Source: Gammaproteobacteria bacterium (lineage in GTDB: Bacteria > Pseudomonadota > Gammaproteobacteria > Steroidobacterales > Steroidobacteraceae). From it: a stretch of 45,944 bases of DNA. The first letter of the stretch is position 1. Each line of letters starts with the position of its first letter. Below, piece by piece: positions 1 to 8,187 of this stretch. The DNA lies in contig JANYJY010000027.1 of the NCBI GenBank assembly GCA_025358295.1, positions 1-45,944 on the forward strand, in the 5' to 3' direction. A program made the position numbers and the translations under genes. The notes under the pieces are model-generated. The model ran no database searches and was not told where the DNA came from. It was given only the letters and a program-made list of their open reading frames with translations.

Positions 1-838
1 GTTGGAGGATCGTCTGGGGCAGCGACTCCTGTATCGATCGACCCGGCATGTGAGCCTCACCGAGGCCGGGGAGCAATTCTTTCTTCGCTGCCGTCGGTTG
101 CTCGAGGATCGGGATGAAGCGCTAGCGGCCACGGTGAATGAGACCGGCCATTTGCAAGGTCACCTCCACATGACTTGCTCGGAGCGTTTCGTCGTTCCCA
201 TGATCAATCGGTTCATGCTCTTGCATCCACGGCTGCACGTGGACGTGCTGCTCGCCAATGAGATGATGGATCTGGTGGATCACGGCATCGACCTGGCAGT
301 ACGCTTCGGCGAGTTGAGCGACTCGCGCCTGGTCGCGAGTCGACTGGGAGCGCGCGCCCGTTACCTGTGTGCCGCGCCGTCCTACCTCGCGGCTCACGGT
401 GTCCCTGCGTCGTTGGATGAGCTTGCGAAGCATGATTGCGTCTGCGGTATGGGTGATAGCTGGCCATTTCTGCGAGATGGACGGCCCTATGAACATCGGC
501 CGAATGGACCGTTCCGCTGCAACAGTGGTTACGCCGTCGTCGATGCCGCCTTGCAAGGGCTGGGCCTTTGCCAACTGCCGGATTTCTATCTGGAAGCCCA
601 ACTATCGAGTGGCAGCATGATCGAGGTTCTTGCGCAGCACCGGCCCGAAGAGGAAGTGGTGTGGGGCGTCTATCCACATCGCCGGCACGTCCCACTGAAG
701 GTAAAGTTGGCGGTGGAACATTTGCAAACGGAATTCCAAGATCGCCAGCCGGTGCGGTCGGCGCCGCAAGCTTTGTCTGACAATGATTCAGGAGTCTTGG
801 AAGTGCCGTTCGAGCGAGGCGATCGCCGCGGCTCCTAA
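1..838 (+). CDS. LysR-family transcriptional regulator, 5' end outside the window
   Basis: The open frame enters at the left edge and stops with TAA at 836-838. The first visible residues (EDRLGQRLLYRSTRHVSLTEAG) are the end of a LysR winged helix-turn-helix, so roughly the first 30-40 residues are missing. A type 2 periplasmic-binding-like effector domain follows (about residues 55-250), with LDLAVRFGELSDS and the GLG/LP segment typical of LysR proteins. The C-terminal 25 or so residues look like a non-conserved tail. It is convergent with the sugar kinase gene, and the two 3' ends overlap by 51 bases. The target genes and effector cannot be told from the sequence. The family assignment is firm; a role in the neighbouring amino-sugar cluster is not shown. 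Confidence 0.85.
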   Translation, partial: LEDRLGQRLLYRSTRHVSLTEAGEQFFLRCRRLLEDRDEALAATVNETGHLQGHLHMTCSERFVVPMINRFMLLHPRLHVDVLLANEMMDLVDHGIDLAVRFGELSDSRLVASRLGARARYLCAAPSYLAAHGVPASLDELAKHDCVCGMGDSWPFLRDGRPYEHRPNGPFRCNSGYAVVDAALQGLGLCQLPDFYLEAQLSSGSMIEVLAQHRPEEEVVWGVYPHRRHVPLKVKLAVEHLQTEFQDRQPVRSAPQALSDNDSGVLEVPFERGDRRGS

Positions 839-1762
839 GGGAGTGCCGCTCAGTTTTGCCGCATATAGCGCCGCGCCGGCCACGGCGGACATGCGCGGTG
901 CGCGGAAGCGATATTTTCTTGAGCCGCCGGCGAGAGTCGATTGCAAAGGCGTGAGCAGAAGATCCTTCAGCTCGAACATGCCGCCGGAGTAGGACACCGT
1001 GGTGAGGGCGTCGTCGGGAACCCGCAGCTGCTCGTGCACGGCGTCGATTATTCGCGCCAATTCGATGGCAGCTTGATCGAACAGCGCTTTGGCCTGCGCA
1101 TCGCCGGCTGCCGCGGCCCGCGACACCAGGGTGGAGAGGCCCGCGAACTCGCTGCGGTCAGTGCGGCCGTAAATGTGGGCGCACAAGTCCAAATCGCTCT
1201 GCAGTCCGAGGTGCTGCCGCAGCATGTCGTACCAAGGCCCGCGCGCAGCCCGGCCGTCGCTCATGCGGGAGAAGAGGCTGAGGCCTTCGCGCGCGATCCA
1301 GAATCCGGAGCCTTCGTCGCTGAACAACTCGCCCCAGCCGCCAGCTCGTGCAGTGCGGAGGTTGTACTCGCCGTAGGCGATAGATCCCGTGCCGGCGACG
1401 ATGTTGATGCCGTCCTGACAGGCAAGGGCACCCGCCCATCCACAGAGGGCGTCATTGCCGCAACGATAGCGAGCGCCCAATAAAGTAGGCGATGCCGCCG
1501 CATCGAGTTCGGGAATCAAGCGACTATCTTCGCCGTATGCGGGTAGTCCGAGAAATGCAAAATCCAAGTTCGACGAGCTCACAGTGGCTTGCTGCAGCGT
1601 GGCGCGAATGCCGCGCGCCAGCATGTTGCGCAACTCCTCCATGCCGATCTCGAGATAGTAGGCAGGTCCCTCGGTATGCGATGCGAGAACCGACCCCGTT
1701 TCGTCGACCAGTATGAAGGCCGTCTTGCTGCCGCCACCGTCGACGCCGAGGTAGGTCCTCAC
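788..1762 (-). CDS. BadF/BadG-type sugar kinase, probable N-acetylhexosamine kinase (AgaK/NagK-like)
   Basis: A 324-residue ASKHA-fold kinase. It shows the phosphate-1 loop DGGGSKT (residues 8-14), NDA (103-105), the phosphate-2 loop GTGS (124-127), GGWG (141-144) and DEGSG (149-153), which together mark the N-acetylglucosamine kinase branch of the BadF/BcrAD family. The expected reaction is ATP-dependent 6-phosphorylation of an N-acetylhexosamine in the cytoplasm. It is the last gene of the leftward island operon, and its ATG overlaps the agaS-like stop by 4 bases (ATGA). The neighbours (AgaS- and GatZ-like) favour GalNAc over GlcNAc as substrate; this is inference from context, since the family alone does not fix the sugar. 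Confidence 0.85.
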   Translation of the reverse strand: MRTYLGVDGGGSKTAFILVDETGSVLASHTEGPAYYLEIGMEELRNMLARGIRATLQQATVSSSNLDFAFLGLPAYGEDSRLIPELDAAASPTLLGARYRCGNDALCGWAGALACQDGINIVAGTGSIAYGEYNLRTARAGGWGELFSDEGSGFWIAREGLSLFSRMSDGRAARGPWYDMLRQHLGLQSDLDLCAHIYGRTDRSEFAGLSTLVSRAAAAGDAQAKALFDQAAIELARIIDAVHEQLRVPDDALTTVSYSGGMFELKDLLLTPLQSTLAGGSRKYRFRAPRMSAVAGAALYAAKLSGTPLGAAAIASLERHFQDS

Positions 1763-2928
1763 AAGGAGAGTTGCCAGGGATAGATCGAGACGCCCTGGAC
1801 CACCCGGCTCACGGTGCCGGCGGCATTGGGGTTGTCAGGACGAATGCCGAGTGACATCGAACGCAGCAAGGCCAGCGACTGAGCAAACACGGCGTACGGC
1901 AGGCACAGTTCCAGGTCCGAGTAATGGATGGGATCTTGCACGGCGTCGAGAATCAGATTGTCCGGATGCTCGGGCAAATCGGCCAACGCTGAGAGCGCAA
2001 TAATCCGCCCCGCGACCCCATCGCGTCGCAGCTCCTTGAGCAGATCCATATCGTAGCGACGTGTATGGGCATCATTGCTCAGGAATACCACGACCAGGGT
2101 ATTCCGGTTCAATATGGTCTTCGGTCCATGGCGAAAGCCTAAGGGCGAATCGGCGGTCGCCACGACCCTGCCATCGGAGAGTTCCAGCATTTTCAGCGCC
2201 GCTTCGCGCGCCAGGCCCTTCAGTTCCTTGGCGCCTAAATACACCACGCGGTCGTATCCCTGGCCGACCAGATCTCGCAGCAGCGGCAAGCTGCCCGGGA
2301 TGACTTCCCGCGCGAGCCGCCCAAGCGCCGCCGGGCGCACATCATCGCGAGACACCAAGCCGAATGCAGCGGCGGCCGCCAGCAACATGCCGGTGAAGCT
2401 CGAGGTCATTGCAAAGCTGCGATCGTTGCTCGCCGCCGGCAGCAGTATGCAATGCGCGTTCGGCCATGCCGCCGCGCGCCGGAATAGCGCGCCCTCCGCG
2501 TTGCAGGTCAAGATCAAGTGAGAGCACTCCTCGATGCAGGCGTCCGCCGTCTCGAGCGCCGCGACGCTCTCCGGGCTGTTGCCGGAGCGCGCAAAGGAGA
2601 CCACCAGAGTGGGGGTGCGGGGCTCGAGCCAGCTATCGGGACTTGCCACCAGATCCGTGGTCGACACGGCATCAACCCGCCGGCCCAAGGTTCGGGCCAG
2701 CGCCGGCGCAAGGCAATCGCCGATAAAGGCGGAAGTGCCGGCGCCGGTCAAAACTATGCGCAAGTCGGAGCGCGCGAGCTGCGCGCCAAGAAATCCATTG
2801 AGGCGGGCGTCGCCCGCGACCAGGTTCTGTATTTCCAGCCAGATTTGCGGCTGCTGCAGGATTTCGCGAGCGGTCCAATGCGCGCCCGCGCCATCGATAT
2901 CCGCTGATGTCAGGCCAAATTCATCCAT
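1759..2928 (-). CDS. agaS: SIS-domain sugar isomerase/deaminase, AgaS-like
   Basis: A 389-residue protein with two SIS domains (about residues 45-200 and 215-370). Sugar-phosphate-binding signatures are GAGTSAF (62-68), SFARSGNSPES (111-121) and, in the second domain, YLGAKELKGLA with the GFRHGPK loop near 264-270. AgaS proteins convert galactosamine-6-phosphate to tagatose-6-phosphate plus ammonia. I chose the ATG at 2928, although the frame stays open upstream, because the AgaS-like sequence begins there and the GatZ-like gene stops at 2936, only 7 bases away. The downstream kinase gene overlaps by 4 bases. The family is clear; the galactosamine specificity rests on the GatZ-like neighbour and the AgaR-like repressor. 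Confidence 0.85.
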   Translation of the reverse strand: MDEFGLTSADIDGAGAHWTAREILQQPQIWLEIQNLVAGDARLNGFLGAQLARSDLRIVLTGAGTSAFIGDCLAPALARTLGRRVDAVSTTDLVASPDSWLEPRTPTLVVSFARSGNSPESVAALETADACIEECSHLILTCNAEGALFRRAAAWPNAHCILLPAASNDRSFAMTSSFTGMLLAAAAAFGLVSRDDVRPAALGRLAREVIPGSLPLLRDLVGQGYDRVVYLGAKELKGLAREAALKMLELSDGRVVATADSPLGFRHGPKTILNRNTLVVVFLSNDAHTRRYDMDLLKELRRDGVAGRIIALSALADLPEHPDNLILDAVQDPIHYSDLELCLPYAVFAQSLALLRSMSLGIRPDNPNAAGTVSRVVQGVSIYPWQLSL

Positions 2929-2935
2929 CGCCGAT

Positions 2936-4234
2936 CTAACCTCTTTCGTTGGTACTTTTGCCTGCACTCGGTGCGCAAGCGGCCGCGTATCCACGCAGCA
3001 CGCGCCCGACGCTGTCGAGCAACAGTTCACGCGGGTCATTCGCCAGCGTGCCATTGCGAACCGCAGCATACTGCATCGGCAAATACTGGCTAAGCAGGGT
3101 GAGGGGTATACGGTGGGTGCGCAAATTCTCCAGCAGTTTCTCGCCGGCGATGCGAACCTCGGGAACGTTCCAGTAATACCGGATGCGATCACTCAAGCTG
3201 TATTGAAGATCGAACGCCTGAGAACTCGGCTCGGTGTAATACGCTTTCCAGTAGCGCGGATCGCAGGTCATTGCCGTGAGAACGACATCCCGCAGGGAGT
3301 TTTCTGGAGTGATGCCGAGTTCGCATTCGATGTCCACGAGTGCCCACAGCGCCTCGCGCAAGGCGAAAGTTGCGCCAGGCCCGACCTTGAGTATGGCGAA
3401 GTGATCTCGAACCAGTGCTGCCAGCGCAGCGGGGGTTTGATAATCGGTCGAGTGCGCTTCGTAAACCAGTCGAGGCTCGCGCTCGATGCGGCTTGACAGC
3501 TCGCCGGTCCTGGTCGGGTCGTAATCGATCACCTTGTGGTGGTCGAATTCGACGCCGGGTTGAACCACGAGAGCCGCTACGCGCAGCCACGCATCGTCCA
3601 GGCCGCACTCGGTGAAGGCGCGGCGATGGGCCTCGAGAGTCGCTGTGACCGCCGCGGAAGTGGTCACGGCCAGCGCGCCGAGTTCTTCGGCGGCGCCTCC
3701 CGGGGTAGGCACCTCCGTGCCGACCACATAGACCGGCGCTTGCCCGCCGGCCACCCGCCAGGCGCTCTCGCAGGCACGGCACAGGCGGGCGGCCCGCGCG
3801 GCGATGACGCTGTCGGTCAGCAGCGGCGGATCATCGGTGCAACGCATCGAGCAGTCGAGGTGGATCTTGCGAAATCCCGCCGCCACATAATCGGCGACCA
3901 ATTGCTCGGAGCGCTGCATGGCGACAGCCGCAGTCTCCGTCTGCCAGCAGTTCGGGCCGAGGTGATCGCCGCCCAGCAGGACGCGCTGCATAGGCAGCGC
4001 CCCACGCTCGGCGATGCCGGCGACATAGACCTGAAACGCGGCCGCAGTCATGCCGCTGTAGCCGCCGAATTGATTGACCTGATTCGACGTGGCTTCGATC
4101 AGAATGTATTGCGGGCAGCGCTGCGCCTCGCGCAGTGCCGCTTCGACGATCAGGGGGTGGGAAGAGCAGACCGAGAATATACCCGCGCCGTTGCCCGCCT
4201 TGTGCGCTCGCAGCAGCTCCAGCAGTGCGTTCAT
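2936..4234 (-). CDS. agaZ: GatZ/KbaZ/AgaZ-like tagatose-phosphate protein
   Basis: A 432-residue protein of the GatZ/KbaZ family. Visible hallmarks are IEATSNQVNQFGGYSGM (about 46-62), GGDHLGPNCW (88-97), HLDCSMRC near 122-129 and VYEAHSTDYQT in the second half. In E. coli the family is the non-catalytic partner of the class II tagatose-1,6-bisphosphate aldolase. In Shewanella GalNAc clusters, as I recall the published reconstruction, AgaZ was assigned as tagatose-6-phosphate kinase. No aldolase subunit (AgaY/GatY) is seen here. The start at 4234 was preferred to an upstream in-frame ATG at 4306 because family similarity begins at MNALLELL and the upstream one would overlap the permease gene. 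The gap to the permease stop is 22 bases. Confidence 0.85.
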   Translation of the reverse strand: MNALLELLRAHKAGNGAGIFSVCSSHPLIVEAALREAQRCPQYILIEATSNQVNQFGGYSGMTAAAFQVYVAGIAERGALPMQRVLLGGDHLGPNCWQTETAAVAMQRSEQLVADYVAAGFRKIHLDCSMRCTDDPPLLTDSVIAARAARLCRACESAWRVAGGQAPVYVVGTEVPTPGGAAEELGALAVTTSAAVTATLEAHRRAFTECGLDDAWLRVAALVVQPGVEFDHHKVIDYDPTRTGELSSRIEREPRLVYEAHSTDYQTPAALAALVRDHFAILKVGPGATFALREALWALVDIECELGITPENSLRDVVLTAMTCDPRYWKAYYTEPSSQAFDLQYSLSDRIRYYWNVPEVRIAGEKLLENLRTHRIPLTLLSQYLPMQYAAVRNGTLANDPRELLLDSVGRVLRGYAAACAPSAGKSTNERG

Positions 4235-4256
4235 GCGTTCGACGCGTCCACGCGCA

Positions 4257-5132
4257 TCACTCCGGCTGCAGCGCGAGCAGCAGCGCGCCGACCAGCGCGA
4301 GCGCAATACCCGTCAGTTTGTACGGGCCCGGCAAGGATCCGGCAATGGCCAAAGAAATGAGCGAGGTCAGCAGGGGTGCGCCGGCGTTGACCAGGGGCGA
4401 TACCACAATGGCCTTGCCATAGCGGAATGCATACACCAATAACAGCGCACCCACGGCGTTGAGGATTTGAATGCCCGCGGCGAGCCACGGTCCGGAGAAG
4501 CCGAGATTGATGGGCTGCGAAAAATCCGTAAAGGCGAAGGCAACCGGTATGAACATCAATGCGGTCAGCATCATGTAGCCGAAAATGCTCTCGGCGCCCA
4601 TGGTCGCGTTGGCGACCTTGATGAAGTAGGCCTGCAGGCCCCAGCAAAGCATGATGACAACCGCAAGATAGAACCAAGTTCCGTAGTGGTGCGCGCCCGC
4701 CTCGGGCGAATAGTCGAACAACGGCAGAGAGATCACCGCGAGGACGATGCCGGCAATGCCGAGCCTGCCGGTGCGTTCGCCCAACAGAATGAGCGACAGC
4801 ACAATGGTGACCACCGGGGACAGCGCGACGATGGGAAAAATCAAATACGTGGGTCCCAAGGTCACGGCGCGAAACAACAGCATCTGCCCGCCGGCGCCGA
4901 GCATGCCGACCGCCAGTCCCAACAGGATCGAGCGGCGATCCCGCTGCAGCCCTTGGCCAGACCGGCGTAGCGCAAAAATCGCCGGCGCAATCATGGTCAA
5001 CGCCCACACGACATAGGTCAATGTGTCGGGAAAGCCGTGCTCGCTCGGCAAGCCGGTGAAGGCGCCCCAGACGCCCCACATGACGGCCGTCAGCAGGGCG
5101 TATCGAAGCCAGCTACTTGCAGTCACAGGCAT
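4257..5132 (-). CDS. DMT/EamA-superfamily permease, candidate amino-sugar importer
   Basis: A 291-residue integral inner-membrane protein with about ten predicted transmembrane helices arranged as two five-helix halves, as in the drug/metabolite transporter (EamA) superfamily. The end of the first half shows the usual helix-GERTG-helix pattern near residue 120, and the last helix is followed by a very short tail. The ATG shares one base with the receptor stop (TGATG), so the two are probably translationally coupled. Sitting between an outer-membrane receptor and cytoplasmic GalNAc-type enzymes, it is the only inner-membrane transporter in the island and is inferred to import the liberated amino sugar. 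GalNAc clusters elsewhere use PTS or other permeases, so this would be a substitution. Confidence 0.8.
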   Translation of the reverse strand: MPVTASSWLRYALLTAVMWGVWGAFTGLPSEHGFPDTLTYVVWALTMIAPAIFALRRSGQGLQRDRRSILLGLAVGMLGAGGQMLLFRAVTLGPTYLIFPIVALSPVVTIVLSLILLGERTGRLGIAGIVLAVISLPLFDYSPEAGAHHYGTWFYLAVVIMLCWGLQAYFIKVANATMGAESIFGYMMLTALMFIPVAFAFTDFSQPINLGFSGPWLAAGIQILNAVGALLLVYAFRYGKAIVVSPLVNAGAPLLTSLISLAIAGSLPGPYKLTGIALALVGALLLALQPE

Positions 5133-8014
5133 CAGAAGCGGTAGCTTGCGCCAAGGGTAAAGCTTCGGCCGAAGACGCTATAGCCTTGACCGATGCTGCT
5201 GCCGGTGTTGGTGAGGCCGCCGCTCCAAACCGCATCCGCCCGATTCGCCAGGTAGGTCCGGGAGATCGCGTTGCTGAGATTCTTGCCTTCAATATAGATT
5301 CTCAATTCCGGCAATATATTGTACGAGGCCTGCGCAGTTACCCACGAGAAGCTCTTCTGATACGCGGACCAGCCCTGGATTTCAGTGAAGGTTTGGGCAA
5401 TCGAGCTGCCGTCATAATCCCAATTCACATTGGCACTAAAGCGGTTGTTTTCATAGAGCACGCCGAGCGAGGCACTGTTGGAGGACACCCCCTCTAGTTG
5501 ACCGACGTACGCGCCGTCCACGTACGCACGGCTCCAGGTGCGCGTGTACTGCCCGTGAACGCCGAAGCCGTTTGCCATGATGTGCTGAAATCCAAGCTCC
5601 AAGCCTTCGATATAGGCTTTGTTGCCGTTGACCGGCTCGAAGATGGTGTACAGCACGGGAACCGGAGTGGTACTGCCGTTGAAATAACCTTTGACGCCCA
5701 GATCGACATTGTTGACCGTATTGGTGGTGATGAAGTCCAGAATATCCTTGCCGAACACCGCCAGAGTGAGAGCGGACTTAGGCTGGTAATACCATTCAAG
5801 CGAGATATCGGCCGAATACGCTTTGATCGGTTTCAACTCCGAATTGCCCGAATAGGTGATCTGATAGACACGATTCAACGAGTTGTCGGTGCGCGTAGGT
5901 GCGAGCTGGTTTAGCTCCGGGCGCGTCATGGTCTCTGAGGCACCGAATCGCAGCTGCAGGTCCGGCCTGAATTGATACTTGAAATTCAGCGAGGGCAGGG
6001 GCAGGGTATACGAACCGGTCGACGAGGTGGGCGTGGCATTGCTGTACTGAATGAACGCCGGGTCCGTCGGGTTGGAGGTGTTCGCGATGGTGATGGTCTG
6101 GATTTCATTGACCGCCGTGCTGGCCGTGGTGCTGGTATGCACGACCCGCAGCCCCACATTGCCGGCCCAGTTGTCGCCGGCTAAATTCGCCTGCAGATAC
6201 GCCGCCGTGGTTTTTTCCTTCACCTTATAAGAATTGACGGCATTGAATTGCGGTAGCGATGCGTTGAAATCGAAATTAGGGGCGCCCGGTACATAGAGAT
6301 TCGGTTGGCCGTTCAGCTTCTTCAACGCATCAAGCATTGAGGAGATATTGAATACGGCGATGGTCTTCGGAAAGTTGCCGCCGGACCCTTGCATGTAATT
6401 CGGAAAATTCGTGATCGAGATGACGTTCGCGCCGAGCGAGCCGAAGGTGATCGGATTCGCGCCCTGGGGAGTCGTGTAGAAATCATACTGACTCGAGCCG
6501 CCGGTCCAGTCATTGTCATAGTCGTCGCGCGACTTTTCGCGCTGCGTGTATGCGAGGCCGAAGCGCAGGTCGGTCAGAGGGCCGGTGTCCATTTTCAGCG
6601 TACCGCCGAGGGTGAGGCCGGTCACTCTGTCGTGGATGGTGTTGCCGCTCAAGCCGGTGTAGTGCGCGCTCCAGTGAGAATTGTCCAGAGCGCCCGTAGC
6701 CAGGGCAGTGGCATAGTCCTGACCGTTCGGCAGGGTCACCGAAATGTTCGGCAGACCGTTGGCCGTGTTGGTCCAATTGATGGTGTTTTGATTGTATGGG
6801 GTGGCGGATTCGAGGCCCGCGGTCACGAAGGCATCGTGGCCGCCCTCAGGGCGGCTGGCCTTCGACTGATACAGATCGGCATCGAAGGTCAGGCTGGACG
6901 TCGGCTTCCAGGTTGCGCTGAGGCCCACGAGATAGGTCGTGACGCGACGGTCGATGGTCTGATTGACAATTTCCGGCGTGAAGGTGTTGGCGGTGAACGA
7001 GGTGATCAAGCCGTTCTTGACGACCACATTGGACCATTCCGGATTGCCGTTGGCGTCGTAGTTGAAGTCGGGATAGTAGGCCTGGTTATAGGCAACCTGC
7101 GGGTCGGTCAGTCGCGTGTAAAGCCCGTCGAGGGCGATATGCAGCTCATCGCTCGGCCGCCACTCCAGGGTGCCCGATACGGCGTCACGCTTCTTGTCGT
7201 CGACCACCGAGCCGAAAGAAATGCAGCATTGGGCGACCACGGGCTGGCTGTTGGGAGCGAGATTGCCGCCCGAGTCTGGCGGCGGCCAGAAACCGGGCTT
7301 GCTGCCGTCGTAGGTATCGTAGTTGAGGGAGTCAGTGCGTGTTTTTGTGTCGGAGAAAACCGCGCCGACTAAAAGCCCCAGAGTTCCCGCCGAGTTGGTG
7401 TCGCTGATGAAGGCCGAGGCCTTTTTGCCCCAGAACTGCGACATGTCGTTGTAATTGCCCTCGATGCGCACCGCCGAATGCAGCCCCGGATTGTCGAAGG
7501 GGCGCGCAGAGCGCATGTTGACCGTACCACCGATGCTGCCTTCGAGTGCCGCGGCCTGCGAGGACTTGTACACGTCCGCACCGGAAATGACGTCGGCTGG
7601 GAAGATGTCGAAGGCCAGCGCGCGGCCGTCATCATCGGTTGCGAGAATACGATTGTTGAGCGTCACGATGTTGTACTGGGAGCCCAGACCGCGAATACCG
7701 ATGTACTGTCCTTCGCCGCCCGTGGTGCGGGAGATGGAAACGCCGGTGATATGGCGCAGCGAGTCCGCGACGTCATCGTCCGGAAAACGACCCAGTTCGA
7801 GGGCGTTGATGGAATCAAGAACGACGTCGGCGTTCTCTTTGATTTCCAGGGACTTCTCGAGACTGGCCCGTATTCCGGTGACCACGATGGCATCGAGTTT
7901 GTCATCGGCAGAAGAAGTGGGAGGGCTGGAAGCGGCGCTGTCCGCCGCGAAGCCCGAGCCGCTCGCTCCAAATAATAGGATTCCCGCAATCGCTCGACGC
8001 AGATGAAGGTGCAT
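5132..8014 (-). CDS. TonB-dependent outer-membrane receptor for (amino)glycans
   Basis: A 960-residue receptor. It has a signal peptide (residues 1 to about 24, ending GFAADS), a TonB-box-like DAIVVTG segment near 42-48, a plug domain with GIRGLGSQYN and GSIGGTVNMRSARPFD, and a beta-barrel ending in the terminal aromatic signature SFTLGASYRF. The plug wording (ADVYKSSQAAALEGSIGG) is that of the Xanthomonas/Caulobacter carbohydrate-type TonB receptors. I chose the ATG at 8014 because a proper signal peptide starts there; the open frame continues to 8065. A GGGG stretch precedes the start. It is first in the leftward operon and shares its upstream region with the GH36 gene. The likely ligand is a GalNAc- or galactose-containing glycan, by context only. 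Confidence 0.9.
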   Translation of the reverse strand: MHLHLRRAIAGILLFGASGSGFAADSAASSPPTSSADDKLDAIVVTGIRASLEKSLEIKENADVVLDSINALELGRFPDDDVADSLRHITGVSISRTTGGEGQYIGIRGLGSQYNIVTLNNRILATDDDGRALAFDIFPADVISGADVYKSSQAAALEGSIGGTVNMRSARPFDNPGLHSAVRIEGNYNDMSQFWGKKASAFISDTNSAGTLGLLVGAVFSDTKTRTDSLNYDTYDGSKPGFWPPPDSGGNLAPNSQPVVAQCCISFGSVVDDKKRDAVSGTLEWRPSDELHIALDGLYTRLTDPQVAYNQAYYPDFNYDANGNPEWSNVVVKNGLITSFTANTFTPEIVNQTIDRRVTTYLVGLSATWKPTSSLTFDADLYQSKASRPEGGHDAFVTAGLESATPYNQNTINWTNTANGLPNISVTLPNGQDYATALATGALDNSHWSAHYTGLSGNTIHDRVTGLTLGGTLKMDTGPLTDLRFGLAYTQREKSRDDYDNDWTGGSSQYDFYTTPQGANPITFGSLGANVISITNFPNYMQGSGGNFPKTIAVFNISSMLDALKKLNGQPNLYVPGAPNFDFNASLPQFNAVNSYKVKEKTTAAYLQANLAGDNWAGNVGLRVVHTSTTASTAVNEIQTITIANTSNPTDPAFIQYSNATPTSSTGSYTLPLPSLNFKYQFRPDLQLRFGASETMTRPELNQLAPTRTDNSLNRVYQITYSGNSELKPIKAYSADISLEWYYQPKSALTLAVFGKDILDFITTNTVNNVDLGVKGYFNGSTTPVPVLYTIFEPVNGNKAYIEGLELGFQHIMANGFGVHGQYTRTWSRAYVDGAYVGQLEGVSSNSASLGVLYENNRFSANVNWDYDGSSIAQTFTEIQGWSAYQKSFSWVTAQASYNILPELRIYIEGKNLSNAISRTYLANRADAVWSGGLTNTGSSIGQGYSVFGRSFTLGASYRF

Positions 8015-8030
8015 GAAGATCCCCGCTTTT

Positions 8031-8100
8031 GTTATACGAAAGAAAACGAAACCTATTTCGCGCATTGATGTTTCGTTTTATTTCTAATACTATTTCGTAT
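8031..8100. promoter_or_regulatory. Divergent promoter region with two AgaR-like operators
   Basis: The left arm 8038-8052 (GAAAGAAAACGAAAC) and right arm 8070-8084 (GTTTCGTTTTATTTC) form an inverted repeat matching at 14 of 15 positions, with centres 32 bases apart, about three helical turns. The outer ends ATACGAA (8034-8040) and TTCGTAT (8094-8100) are also inverted, and CTATTTCG is directly repeated at 8053 and 8090. The core TTTCGTTTTATTTC fits the E. coli AgaR consensus core TTTCRTTTYRTTTY as I remember it. A rightward promoter, TTGATG (8065-8070), 17 bases, TACTAT (8088-8093), encloses the right arm. A leftward -10-like TATAAC lies at 8036-8031, next to the left arm. The probable repressor is the DeoR-family protein at 10338-11126. 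Confidence 0.65.
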
Positions 8101-8187
8101 ATCTTCGAGTCTGTCAAGTCACCGGCAAGAGATAGGCTCGCTGGGTCAGTTCGATAGACTCGGGTGTGGCTGGGGGAAGGGCCAAAC

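Noticed and set aside
2534-3496. A 320-codon plus-strand frame across the agaS/agaZ junction
   Set aside because: It spans the 3' part of one clear gene and the 5' part of another on the opposite strand; low-complexity Arg/Ser/Ala sequence.
4231-5079. A 282-codon minus-strand frame overlapping the DMT permease
   Set aside because: Same strand, shifted frame; His/Arg/Gly rich without helices, whereas the permease frame has ten clean hydrophobic segments.
6389-7372. A 327-codon open frame opposite the TonB receptor gene
   Set aside because: Composition is the reverse image of the receptor codons; no recognisable fold and no start context.
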